Shown here: positions 46,791-56,596 of the stretch, piece by piece
How positions within the stretch are numbered: the stretch's first letter is position 1
How the letters are laid out: every line of letters begins with the position of its first letter
NCBI GenBank assembly: GCA_963797835.1
Contig: CAWCRN010000026.1
Coordinates: forward strand, 248,001 to 312,000
DNA: 64,000 bases
Direction of reading: 5' to 3'
DNA from: JBDTSW01 sp963797835
GTDB taxonomy: Bacteria; Actinomycetota; Thermoleophilia; Solirubrobacterales; 70-9
Program-made: the position numbers and the translations under genes
Notes under the pieces: model-generated
What the model was told of the DNA's origin: nothing
Database searches by the model: none
Seen by the model: only the letters and a program-made list of their open reading frames with translations

Positions 46791-47097
46791 CTAGCCCACC
46801 CTGGCGACGAGGTAGACCTCGTTGGCGAGGGTGTCGTAGACGTCCTCGCGGATGAAGTCGCGCGCCTCGGCGGCGTGGTCGCAGAAGCCGCAGCGCAGCG
46901 TGCCGGTCGCCCGCAGCGCGGCGGCCGGCCGCGATCGGCAGCGCGCAGGACGGGCAGACCAGCGCGCCGTGGGCAAGCACCTGGGCGCCGTCGCGAATCA
47001 GGCGCCGCTCCTCGCCGGCCTCGGCGCCGCCGGTGCGGCCGATCCTTACGCGCGGCTCGCCCGGGTCGCCGGGGTCAGGGGCCAGGTGAAACGCCAC
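46791..47097 (-). CDS. Small zinc-ribbon-like protein
   Basis: About 101 residues after removing one extra base near 46925. The middle has two Cys pairs, LVCPSCALPI and LRCGFCDHAAEARDF, spaced as in a zinc ribbon. C-terminus DVYDTLANEVYLVARVG. GTG start at 47097. Not recognised as a named family. It is 95 nt upstream of kgd on the same strand and may be cotranscribed with it; a link to lipoyl or iron chemistry is only speculation. Confidence 0.55.
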
Positions 47098-47140
47098 CCC
47101 TTCAGTCTAGGCATCAACTGCGGCCGGGCTCAGAAGCGCT

Positions 47141-47269
47141 TCAACGGCGAGAGGCGGAGCCGTCCAGCGTGTTCGCATCGAGGTCGGCGCCGATCCTGGC
47201 CCCGTCCGCCCGCGCGGGGACGGCCAGGATCACACCCGCGAGGATCAGCCCTGCCGCGTACCGAAGCAC
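47141..47269 (-). CDS. Possible small secreted peptide
   Basis: A 42-codon frame from GTG at 47269: a hydrophobic stretch AAGLILAGVILAVPARA looks like a signal peptide with a cleavage site, followed by DGARIGADLDANTLDGSAS. No ribosome site is clear. The same DNA folds into a strong hairpin (47192-47231; GATCCTGG and CCAGGATC arms), so coding may be chance. The rest of the 237-nt gap 47098-47334 holds TATAAG at 47290-47295, a likely -10 for the next gene. Confidence 0.3.
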   Translation of the reverse strand: MLRYAAGLILAGVILAVPARADGARIGADLDANTLDGSASRR

Positions 47270-47334
47270 CGATCCATGGTCGCACTCGCTATAAGCTCGG
47301 TCAAGTCCGCCGTCCAGCCCTCCGGGAGGGAGGC

Positions 47335-49494
47335 ATGAGCTACTTCGTCACCGGCGCCACCGGCTTCATCGGAAGATTCCTGGTCGAGCAGCTGCTCGAG
47401 CGCGAGGGGACCGTCTACGTCCTCGTCCGCGAGGGGTCGAAGGGGCGCCTCGAGGAGCTTCGCAGCCGCTGGGGCGTTGACGAGGACCGGGTCGTGGGCA
47501 TCGTCGGCGATCTCTCGCAGCGCCGGCTGGGCGTCTCGGACGAGGACATCGAGCGGCTGCGCGGCGTCGATCACGTCTTCCACCTGGCGGCGATCTACGA
47601 CATGACCGCCGACGCCGAGTCGCAGCGGGTCGCGAACATCGAGGGGACCCGGCACATGGTCCAGTTCGCCGAGGCCGTCGAGGCCGGGCGCGTCCACCAT
47701 GTCTCGTCGATCGCGATCGGCCGGCCTCTACAAGGGGACCTGGCGCGAGGACATGTTCGACGAGGCGCAGGACCTCGACGTCAATCCCTACTTCCGGACC
47801 AAGCACGACTCGGAGGGCGTCGTCCGCGACGAGTGCAGCCGACCCTGGCGGGTGTACCGGCCCGGGATCGTCGTCGGCCACTCCGAGACCGGCGAGATGG
47901 ACAAGGTCGACGGGCCCTACTACTTCTTCAAGTTGATCCGGCGCATCCGGGGCACGGTCCCGCAGTGGGTGCCGATGCCGGGTATCGAGGGCCGCGAGAT
48001 CAACATCGTCCCCGTGGACTTCGTGGTTCGGGCGATGGACCACATCGCCCACCTCGAGCACGGAGATCACCGCGCGTACTCGCTCACCGACCCGCGCCCG
48101 CCGACCGCCGGGGACGTGATCGACATCTTCGCCGGCGCCGCGCACGCCCCGCAGTCGCGCGTGCGTGTTCCCGCGGCCGTGACCGACGCGCGTCAAGCCG
48201 ATCGCCTCGGCGGGGCTCAAGGCGGTCCCGATGGCGGACACGGTCTTCGACCGCTTCCTCGCCGACTTCGGGGTCCCGCGCTCGGTGCTCACCTACGTGA
48301 GCTGGCCGACGAAGTTCGACTCGCGGCGTACCGAGGCCGCCCTCGAGGCCACCGACATCCGCGTCCCGCCGCTCTCCAGCTACGCCGACAAGCTCTGGGA
48401 CTACTGGGAGCGCCACCTCGACCCCGACCTCTTCCGCGACCGCACCCTGCTCGGCGCGGTGCGCGGGCGGATGGGGTTCGGCAGCGGCGTCGCCAAGATC
48501 GCCGAGCAGCAGATCCCCGACGAGCTGCTGCGGCTGGGGCGACGCGTCCAGGGCTCGGTCTCGCTCGAGAAGTCGGTTCGCGGCCGCGTCGTGATGGTCA
48601 CCGGCGCCTCGTCGGGCATCGGCAAGGCGGCGGCGATGAAGATCGCCGAGGCCGGCGGGATGGTCCTGCTCGTCGCCCGCACGCCGGAGAAGCTCGAGAC
48701 GACAAAGGAGGCGATCGAGGACGCCGGCGGCGTCGCCTACATCCACCGCTGCGACCTCTCCGACATGGAGGACATCGACCGCATGGCGGACGAGGTGCTG
48801 ATGCAGCACGGCCACGTCGACATCCTGGTCAACAACGCCGGGCGCTCGATCAGGCGGTCGATCGCGCTCTCCTACGACCGGTTCCACGACTTCGAGCGGA
48901 CGATCCAGCTCAACTACTTCGGGGCGGTGCGCCTGATCCTGAAGCTGCTGCCGAGCATGCGTCAGCGCCGTGCCGGCCACATCATCAACATCTCCTCGAT
49001 CGGCGTGCAGACGAACCCGCCGCGGTTCTCGGCGTACGTCGGCTCGAAGGCGGCGCTCGACGCGTTCTCGCGCTGCGTCTCCTCCGAGGTGCTCGACGAC
49101 GGCGTCGCCTTCACCTCGATCTACATGCCGCTGGTGCGCACTCCGATGATCGGCCCGACCAAGATGTACGACCGGTTCCCCACGCTCACCCCCGACGAGG
49201 CCGGCGACATGATCTGCGAGGCCATCATCCACAAGCCCAAGCGGATCGCGACGCCGCTGGGGACCCTGGGGCAGATCCTCTACGCCATCAACCCGAAGTC
49301 CGTCGACTACATCCTCAACACCGCCTACCACACGTTCCCCGACTCGACCGCGGCCAAGGGCGAGGAGGCCAAGGAAGGGGAGGGGGCTGCGGGATTCGGG
49401 CCGGCGCCCCGCCACCGCACAGGAGCAGGCCTCGGGCCGGCTCTCCAACCAGCAGGCGGCGTTCGCGTACCTGATGCGCGGGATCCACTGGTAG
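47335..49494 (+). CDS. Bifunctional SDR, fatty acyl-CoA reductase-like (NAD_binding_4 + classical SDR)
   Basis: About 718 residues after removing three extra bases (near 47723, 48190 and about 49400). Domain 1 (about 1-380), thioester-reductase/male-sterility type: MSYFVTGATGFIGRFLVEQL, VFHLAAIYDMTADAE, NPYFRTKHDSEGVV. Domain 2 (about 410-660), classical SDR: MVTGASSGIGKAAAMKIAEA, LVNNAGRSI, FSAYVGSKAALDAFS. The last residues QQAAFAYLMRGIHW match the end of mycobacterial AcrA-type proteins. Likely reduces a fatty acyl-CoA to aldehyde and then alcohol. ATG at 47335 behind GGGAGG. Its end overlaps the AGPS-like gene. Confidence 0.85.
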
Positions 49495-51108
49495 CCACCG
49501 GCGAGCGCCGCAAGCACTGGGGCTGGGGCCCGGAGTCGGCGCAGCTCACGCGCGAGCAGCTCGAGGCGGCCGCTGCGCAGGTGCGCGAGCGGCTCGGGTT
49601 CGGCGGCGAGGAGATCCGCGAGCCAGTGCCGCTGGAGGAGATCGAGCTGCGGGAGCCGCGCGTGGCGCCGCCCGCCTCGCTGGAGGGGATCTGCAGCTTG
49701 GACCGGTACGAGCGCGCCTCCCACGCGCTGGGCAAGGCATACCGCGACGTGGTGCGCGGCTTCCGGGGCGAGTTCCCAAACCCGCCCGACGTCGTCGCTC
49801 GCCCGCGCGAGGAGGCGGACGTGGAGCGGGTGCTTGCCTGGTGCGCCGACGCCAGCCTCGCCGCGATCCCGTACGGAGGAGGCAGCAGCGTCGTCGGCGG
49901 GATCGAGCCGCGGGTGTCCGGCGACTACGCCGGCGCGGTCACGATCGACCTCGGCGCGCTCGACCGGGTGCTGGAGGTTGACGAGACCTCGCGGGCCGCA
50001 CGGATTCAGGCCGGCGCCCTGGGCCCTGACCTCGAGGACCAGCTCCGCCCGCACGGGCTCACGCTTCGCCACTTCCCGCAATCGTTCGAGTTCTCCACGC
50101 TCGGCGGCTGGATCGCCACCAGGGCGGGCGGGCACTTCGCCACTCGGCTCACCCACATCGACGACCTGGTCGAGTCGGTCCGGGCGATCACCCCGGCGGG
50201 TGAGTGGGAGAGCCGGCGGCTTCCGGGCTCGGGCGCCGGCCCCAGTCCCGACCGCGCGCTGATCGGCTCCGAGGGGATCCTGGGCGTGATCACCGAGGCC
50301 TGGGTGCGGCTCCAGGCCCGCCCGGTCCACAAGCTCTCCTGTGGCGTGGAGTTCGACGACTTCGGGGCCGGCGCCGCGGCGGTGCGCGAGCTGTCGCAGT
50401 CGGGCCTCGACCCGTCGAACTGCCGCCTGCTCGACGCGACCGAGGCGGAGGTGACGGGGGCGGGCCCGGCGGGAAAGGCTCTGCTCGTGCTCGGGTTCGA
50501 GTCGGCGCACCACCCGGTCGAGCACTGGATGGACCTGGCGCTGGAGGCGGCCCGCGAGCACGGCGGCGAGCCCGGGGAGGTACGTGGGGCCGGCGACCGA
50601 AGCGGCGACGCCGTCAGCTCCTGGCGGAGCGCGTTCCTCGGGGCCCCGTATCTGCGCGACACGTTCATCGCCCTCGGCGTCCTGAGCGACACCTTCGAGA
50701 CGGCGATCACCTGGGACCGCTTCGAGGAGTTCCATGCCACGGTGATGGAGGCCGCGGGGCGGGCGGTGGCCGGAGGTCTGCGGCGTGGCGCCGGGCGGGC
50801 GGGGCTCGCCGCGCCTCTCCTGCCGCTTCACCCACGTCTACCCCGACGGGCCCGCGCCCTACTTCACGGTGCTGGCGCCCGCGAAGCGGGGCGGCGAGGT
50901 CGAGCAGTGGGACGAGATCAAGGCGGCGGCCTCGGAGGCGCTGATCGCCGCCGGCGGCACGATCACCCATCACCACGCCGTCGGGCGCGACCACCGGCCC
51001 TGGTATGACCGCCAGCGCCCGGACCGCTTCGCCGACGCGCTTCGCGCCGCGAAGCGGGCGGTGGACCCAGGCGCGATCCTGAACCCGGGCGTCCTGATCG
51101 ATCCCTAG
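49488..51108 (+). CDS. FAD-binding oxidase, alkyl-dihydroxyacetone-phosphate synthase-like
   Basis: About 539 residues after removing an extra g near 50780 (AVAEVCGVAPGG). FAD domain: AIPYGGGSSVVGGIEPRVSG, HFPQSFEFSTLGGWIATRAG, LIGSEGILGVITEAWV. C-terminus: GGTITHHHAVGRDHRPW and DPGAILNPGVL, both typical of AGPS, which swaps the acyl chain of acyl-DHAP for a fatty alcohol to make an ether bond. No ATG, GTG or TTG is in frame at the expected start; CTG at 49488, overlapping the reductase stop, is the nearest start-like codon, so the 5' end is uncertain. Confidence 0.82.
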
Positions 51109-51112
51109 CACG

Positions 51113-51158
51113 GGGCTGTCCTGCCCTGGTGCTGCACAGCAACAGCCAGGCAGGACAG
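51113..51158. repeat. Intergenic inverted-repeat element, copy 2
   Basis: Arms CTGTCCTGCC (51116-51125) and GGCAGGACAG (51149-51158) are perfect over 10 bp; inside are TGG/CCA and TGCTG/CAGCA pairs, giving a long imperfect hairpin. It begins 5 nt after the AGPS-like stop. It shares CACGG, CTGTCCTG and CAGGACAG with 11123-11167. Confidence 0.65.
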
Positions 51159-51185
51159 TCGCAACGGCCTAGGCTTCTCGGCCCG

Positions 51186-52053
51186 ATGCCGCCGCTTCTG
51201 AGAGCGATGCGACCCCAGGAGTGGGTCAAGAACCTGCTCGTCTTCGCCGGCCTGCTGTTCTCGGGCCAGGTCGACGAGGGCGCCGCCGTGGCCGACGCCG
51301 ACGCTCGCCTTCATCGCCTTCTGCGCGATCTCGAGCGCCGGCTACCTGTTCAACGACCTCCGCGACGCCGAGCACGACCGCCGCCACCCCGACAAGCGCA
51401 ACCGCCCGATCGCCAGCGGGGCGCTCGCACCCGGAACGGCGGTCGTTGCGGCCGCCGTTGCCTCGCCGTCGGTGCCATAGCGCTCCCGCTCGCCACCGTG
51501 GACGCTGAGGTCGCCGCCCTCGTCGCCTTGTACGGGGCGACCACCGTCGCCTACTCGCTCGTCCTCAAGCGCCTCGTGATCATCGACGTGATGACGATCG
51601 CCTCGCTCTTCATCCTGCGCGTGGTCGCCGGCGCGGTGGCGGTCGAGGCGCAGGCGTCGGAGTTCCTGCTCGTCTGCACCGCGATGCTGGCGCTGTTCCT
51701 CGGCTTCACCAAGCGCCGCCAGGAGGCCATCCTGGAAGAGGCGGAGGGCGCCGAGACGCGGCCTGTCCTGGAGCACTACTCGGTTCCCTTCCTCGACCAG
51801 ATGGTCGCGATGGTCACCGCCGCGGCGATCCTGTCCTACGTGATCTACGCGGTCAACTCGCCGCTGGTCGGGCTCGCGGATGCTGGCGACGGCGCCGTCG
51901 GTGCTGTACGGCGTCTTCCGCTACCTCTACCTGATCTACGACCGCCAGGACACCCGCTCGACCGCCGCGATCCTGACCCGGGACCCCGGGATGATCTTCG
52001 CCGGGGTGACCTGGATCGCCTCGGCGCTGGCCGTGCTCTACGTCTTCGACTGA
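51186..52053 (+). CDS. UbiA-family prenyltransferase, decaprenyl-phosphate phosphoribosyltransferase-like
   Basis: About 288 residues after correcting three breaks: an extra g near 51298, a lost base near 51455 and an extra g near 51880. First motif MRPQEWVKNLLVFAGLLFSG; the metal-binding NDLRDAEHDRRHPDKRNRPI matches the form in DPPR synthases (Rv3806c-like) rather than quinone enzymes. FTKRRQEAILEE follows. Multi-span membrane enzyme; substrate decaprenyl phosphate with PRPP is inferred. ATG at 51186, 10 nt after TAGGCT, no ribosome site. Confidence 0.8.
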
Positions 52054-52130
52054 CGGGATGGTGCGGGAGGCAACCGACGCCCCCGCGATTCATCCGATGT
52101 GGCGAGAGCCTCGATAGGCTCCCACGCCCG

Positions 52131-53270
52131 GTGGATCTCACGCTCACGCCCGAAGAGGAGGCCTTCCGCGACGAGCTGCGCGCCTGGCTGGACGACAACC
52201 ACCCCGGCGAGGCACCGTCGGGGGGCGACCAGATCCAGTTCGAGTTCGAGCGCGAGTGGCAGCGGAAGCTCCACGAGGGCGGCTGGGCGGGCGTCTCGTG
52301 GCCGAAGGAGTACGGCGGCCGTGGCGCGACCCTGATCGAGCAGTCGATCTTCGGCACCGAGCTGGCGCGCGCCAAGGCCCCGCGGCCGGCGAACGTCCTC
52401 GGCCTGGTGATGGGCGGGCCGGTCGTCATCGCCCACGGCACCGAGTTCCAGAAGGAGCGCTTCCTGGAGCCGATCCTCTCCGCGGAGGAGATCTGGTGCC
52501 AGGGCTTCTCCGAGCCCGAGTCCGGGTCCGACCTCGCCTCGCTCAAGACGAAGGCCGTGAAGGACAACGGCGGCTGGCGCATCACCGGCCAGAAGGTCTG
52601 GACCACGTTCGCCCACGAGGCCAAGTGGTGCATGCTCGTCGCCCGCTCCGATCCCTCCGCGCCCAAGCACAAGGGCCTCACCTACTTCCTGATGGACATG
52701 GAGCAGGACGAGATCGAGGTCCGGCCGCTGCGCCAGATCACGGGCGAGGCCGAGTTCAACGAGCTGTTCATCGAGAACGCCTACGTGCCGGACGAGAACG
52801 TCGTCGGCGGCGAGGGCAACGGCTGGATGGTCGCGATCACGACGCTGATGAACGAGCGCGCGGGGCTCGGCGCCTCCGCCGCTCTCGGCCTGGCGCAGAC
52901 GCTCGATCAGGTCGTCGAGCTGGCGAAGGAGCGCGGCGTCGCCGACGATCCGCGCATCCGCGACCGGGTCGCGCGCCTCCGGATCGGGATCGAGGGCCTG
53001 CGCCTCGGCGCGATGCGGGCGCTCACCTCGACGATGAAGGTCGGGATCCCGGGACCCGAGGGGTCGATCGCGAAGCTCCAGTGGTCCTCGACCGCCCAGT
53101 CGATGGCCGAGCTGGCGCTCGAGATCGGCGGCCCCGACGCGCTCGTCAAGGGCTCCCCGTGGGCGTACCGGTTCCTGCGGACGCGGGCGAACTCGATCGA
53201 GGGCGGCACGAGCGACGTGCTCCGGAACATCGTCGCCGAGCGCGTGCTCGGCCTTCCCAAGCTTCGGTAG
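52131..53270 (+). CDS. Acyl-CoA dehydrogenase (large-subunit type)
   Basis: Intact 379 residues. LTLTPEEEAFRDELRAWLDD at the N-terminus, QGFSEPESGSDLASLKTKAV, WRITGQKVWTTFAHEAKWCM and SIEGGTSDVLRNIVAERVLG at the end. This form is common in actinobacterial paired acyl-CoA dehydrogenases (FadE-type heteromers), and a shorter partner follows at 53336. GTG start 10 nt after TAGGCT without ribosome site. Confidence 0.92.
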   Translation: MDLTLTPEEEAFRDELRAWLDDNHPGEAPSGGDQIQFEFEREWQRKLHEGGWAGVSWPKEYGGRGATLIEQSIFGTELARAKAPRPANVLGLVMGGPVVIAHGTEFQKERFLEPILSAEEIWCQGFSEPESGSDLASLKTKAVKDNGGWRITGQKVWTTFAHEAKWCMLVARSDPSAPKHKGLTYFLMDMEQDEIEVRPLRQITGEAEFNELFIENAYVPDENVVGGEGNGWMVAITTLMNERAGLGASAALGLAQTLDQVVELAKERGVADDPRIRDRVARLRIGIEGLRLGAMRALTSTMKVGIPGPEGSIAKLQWSSTAQSMAELALEIGGPDALVKGSPWAYRFLRTRANSIEGGTSDVLRNIVAERVLGLPKLR

Positions 53271-53335
53271 GCATGTGTGTGATGAGCGCCTTCAGGCGCG
53301 AAACCGACATGGACCCCCTGTCAAGGGAGTAGTTC

Positions 53336-54332
53336 ATGGATTTCGGCTTCAACGACGAGCAGCAGGAGATCAAGTCGACCGCCCGTGACTTCCTTGCCAG
53401 CCGCTTCAAGCCCGAGAAGGTGCGGGAGCTGGCCGAGTCGGAGAACCCCTACGACGACGCGCTCTGGGCCGAGATGTGCGAACTCGGGTGGCCGGGGATC
53501 GCCGTCGCCGAGGAGCACGGGGGCCAGGGGCTGGGGACCATCGAGCTCGTGATCCTTCAGGAGGAGCTGGGATACGCATGCGCGCCCAGCCCGTTCATCG
53601 CAAACGCCGTCGCGGGAATCTTCATCTCGGAGGCCGGGTCGGACGAGCAGCGGGCAGCCTGGCTGCCGGGGATCGCCTCGGGCGAGGCGCGCGGGGCCGC
53701 CGCGCTCACGCGTGATCCCGAGATCGTCGGCGCGGCCGAGGGTGCCTCGGTACTGGTGCTGGAGGACGGCGACGGGGCGCGGATCGTCGAGCCGTCGGCG
53801 GCGACACTCGAGCGCCTCGACCTGATCGACACAACGAGGGCCTACTTTCGGGTGAGCGCCGAGGGGGGCGACCCGCTGCCCGGGGACGTCGAGCCCGCGG
53901 CTGACAAGGCGGTCGTCGCGCTCTCCGCCGAGCTCGTGGGCGTGGCCCAGCGGGCGCTCGACATGGCCGTCGAGTACGCGAAGGAGCGCGAGCAGTTCGA
54001 GCGCCCGATCGGGGCCTACCAGGCGGTCTCGCACCGCCTCGCCGACATGCTCTGGGCCGTCGAGGAGGCCCGCTCGCTCACCTACTACGCCGGGTGGGTG
54101 GCGGACGCCGAGCCCGAGTCGCTGCCGCTGGCGGCCTCGATGGCCAAGGCCCGCGCCTCCGACGCGGCCGGGCAGCGTGACCCACGACGCGATCCAGACC
54201 CTGGGCGGCATCGGCTTCACCTGGGAGCACGACGTCCACTTCCTGCTGAAGCGCGCCAAGGTGGCGGGTCAGCTGCTCGGCACGGCCGGGCAGCACCGCG
54301 AGCGCGTCGCGGCGCTCAGCGGGATGGGCTAG
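53336..54332 (+). CDS. Acyl-CoA dehydrogenase (small-subunit type)
   Basis: About 331 residues after removing an extra g near 54171, which restores THDAIQTLGGIGFTWEHDVH. N-terminus GFNDEQQEIKSTARDFLASR. The middle is short and lacks the usual serine-rich FAD loop, as in the non-catalytic or half-site partners of FadE heteromers. ATG with AAGGGAG upstream. Forms a pair with the gene at 52131; ends tail to tail with the next gene (CTAG). Confidence 0.88.
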
Positions 54333-54658
54333 TAGCCCACCACCTTCGCGTCGGACAGCAGCTTCACCTCGCCGCCGAGCCGGTACTCGATGTCGATCGT
54401 CTCGTGCTTGCGGTACGTGCCGAACAGGCCCAGGTACATCGCCGCCCAGCGGGCGCCGCCGACCTTGCCCTCCTTCACGATCGAGCGCTTGAAGACCACC
54501 TCGCCGTTCCGGATGTCGTAGTCCTTGCCACGCGTCTGCTCGACGCCGTTCACGAAGACCTTGATCGGCGGCTCCGCGCCGCGGGGCAGCTTGACCCGGC
54601 GTCCCACCTCGACGCCCTCCTCCTCACGGTCGGCGAAGACCTTGATCTCGTCGTTCAC
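54329..54658 (-). CDS. Conserved hypothetical protein
   Basis: 109 residues: IKVFADREEEGVEVGRRVKL, IKVFVNGVEQTRGKDYDIRN, GLFGTYRKHETIDIEYRLGG. Looks beta-rich and soluble, no signal peptide. Not recognised; I believe similar proteins occur in Thermoleophilia. GTG start in a GTGA overlap with the gene before it. Confidence 0.65.
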   Translation of the reverse strand: MNDEIKVFADREEEGVEVGRRVKLPRGAEPPIKVFVNGVEQTRGKDYDIRNGEVVFKRSIVKEGKVGGARWAAMYLGLFGTYRKHETIDIEYRLGGEVKLLSDAKVVGY

Positions 54659-54987
54659 CGCAGCTCCTCCCGCACGGCGTCGAAGGGCGAGCCCGAGTCC
54701 AGCTTGCGCTTGCTGAGCCCGCCCGCGTAGGGGACCAGGGTGCCGTCGCCCATCACGTCCACCCCGGCGTCGCGCCCGCGAAGCCAGCCGCCGGTCGAGA
54801 GCTCCACGCGCCCCGCCACGCGCTGCCCGGGCCCGTACTCCCTGAACGCCTTCACGGAGTCCAGCGGGCCCGCCGCCCGGATCGCCTCGGCGCGCTCGCG
54901 CATGCCCGCGATCGCCTCGTCGAGCGACTCGAATCGCTCGCGCTCGACCTTGGGGCCGTGGCGAACCGTGAGTGTCCAGGCGCCCAT
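54655..54987 (-). CDS. Conserved hypothetical protein
   Basis: 110 residues: WTLTVRHGPKVERERFESLD, then a helix DEAIAGMRERAEAIRAAG, then GQRVAGRVELSTGG and GVDVMGDGTLVPYAGGLSKR. No named family known to me. ATG at 54987 with TACCCT 6 nt upstream on the minus strand (leaderless form). Two-gene operon with the next. Confidence 0.68.
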   Translation of the reverse strand: MGAWTLTVRHGPKVERERFESLDEAIAGMRERAEAIRAAGPLDSVKAFREYGPGQRVAGRVELSTGGWLRGRDAGVDVMGDGTLVPYAGGLSKRKLDSGSPFDAVREELR

Positions 54988-54993
54988 CGGTTC

Positions 54994-55012
54994 AGGGTAA
55001 CGAGGGTAGGAT
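54994..55012. promoter_or_regulatory. Divergent leaderless promoters
   Basis: Minus: TACCCT (54999-54994), 6 nt, ATG at 54987. Plus: TAGGAT (55007-55012), 7 nt, ATG at 55020. The whole intergenic gap is 32 nt. Confidence 0.6.
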
Positions 55013-55019
55013 CATGTTC

Positions 55020-56530
55020 ATGGCGCCATCGCCCAGGGGAAGGCTCACGGCTGTGTGTGCGGTGGCTTCCGTCGCCGCTCTCGGGCTCACGGCCACGGCG
55101 TCGGCTGAGACCTTCGTCGTCGATTCGCTCAAGGACGGAATCGACCCCGACCCGACCAACGATGTCTGCGCCACCGCAGGCGGCAAATGCACCCTGCGTG
55201 CGGCGATCGAAACCGCGAACCATTTCGTCGGGAACGACGAGATCAAGCTGCCCAAGGGCACTATCGAGCTGACGCAGCCGCCAGGGGCGCATGCCCGGCA
55301 ACTCCGAGGGCGACCTCGACGTCACCGAGGCGGTCGAGATCGACGGCCGGGGGGCCGCCAAGACGGTGATCAGGCAGACGGTCAGGGACCGCGTGCTGCG
55401 AAACGACGCCCCGTTCGCCGGATTCTGTTGTCCCGGCCTTCAGCTCAGCGACGTCACCCTCACGGGAGGGCGGGTCGGCGGCGCGGGTGAGAGCGGTGGC
55501 GCCGGCTTCCAGAACAACGAGTTCGCGCTCGTCTCGAACGTCGTCATCCGCGACAACGTCGCGAACTCCGACGCCGCTGACGACGTCCCCGGCGGCGGGG
55601 TCTACAGCTCGGGCATCATCGGCCTCGCGGAGACGACGGTGCGCGACAACGTGGCGCGGGGCCGAGGCGAGGCCCACCCGGTGGGCGCAGGCATCTACAT
55701 CTCCGACGGCGGCGCGGTGATCCAGGATGGCTCGAAAGTGATCAGGCAACTCCGTCGAGCTTCTCAAGAAGGAGGGAAACACGACCGCGCAGGCCGGCGG
55801 CATCCTCGTGCGGAATCCCGGCTCGGAGACCGACGATGTCGTGACCATCCTCGACAGCACCGTCGCCGGGAACACCGCCCTCGGGGCCCCGATCGCGGAT
55901 GCGGGCGGCATCATGGCCGCGACCGGCGTCAACCTCGAGATCAACCGCAGCACCGTGTCGGGCAACCGCTCGAGGCAGGGAGGCGGTCTTTACGCGATCG
56001 GCGCGGCCTCGGTCGGGGTGACCAACTCCACCTTCAGCGGCAACTCCGACGCCGGCGACGGCGGTGCGGCGATCTTCCACCAGGCATCGGCGAACGCCAT
56101 CGACATCACGCACACCACGATCGCCGGAAACCGGCCCTCCGCCGGGCACTTTGCGATCGAGGAGGGCGAGCAGGCCACGATGGGCTCGCTGACCCTGTCC
56201 GCGTCGATCGTCGCCAACCCCCGGCCGGAGTGCGGCGGTGACGAGGGCCTCGCCGTCGCGAGCGACGGGCGCAACGTCGTCGCCGACCTGACCTGCGGCT
56301 TCAACGACCCCTTGTTCGACCTGGAGGCGAAGCCGAAGCTGAAGCCCCTCGCCGACAACGGGGGCTGGGCCGACTACCCCCACACGAAGACCCATGCGCT
56401 GATGGGGTCGAGCCCGGCGATCAACCGTGTTCCGTGCTCGCCGGGCGTTGATCAGCGCGGCTTCGGCCGGCCGAGTGGCACCGACTGTGACTCCGGCTCG
56501 TTCGAGCGCGGCGCCCAGCCGCCGGGCTGA
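55020..56530 (+). CDS. Secreted CSLREA / right-handed beta-helix protein
   Basis: About 502 residues after removing an extra c near 55289 and an extra a near 55745. Signal peptide LTAVCAVASVAALGLTATASA. CSLREA-type domain: FVVDSLKDGIDPDPTND, KCTLRAAIETAN. Then repeats of the parallel beta-helix type (TILDSTVAGNTALGA, LEINRSTVSGNRSRQGGGL, VTNSTFSGNSDAGDGG) and the choice-of-anchor-Q end (VDQRGFGRPSGTDCDSGSFE). No sortase motif or C-terminal helix is seen, so release into the medium or loose attachment is likely. Role unknown. Confidence 0.8.
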
Positions 56531-56539
56531 GTCAATTGC

Positions 56540-56587
56540 GGCGGCTTCGCCGCCTTACATGCTGGTGCCGAGACACTGTGTGTCTCG
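56540..56587. terminator. Two hairpins between convergent genes
   Basis: GGCGGC-TTC-GCCGCC (56540-56554) and CGAGACAC-TGT-GTGTCTCG (56569-56587), both perfect, in the 66-nt gap between the beta-helix gene and citrate synthase. Probably a two-way terminator. Confidence 0.7.
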
Positions 56588-56596
56588 ACCTTCCCC

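Noticed and set aside
47192..47231. Hairpin near 47.2 kb as a terminator
   Set aside because: It lies upstream of two divergent genes, not after one, and has no U-tract; it may be only the GC-rich signal-peptide frame.
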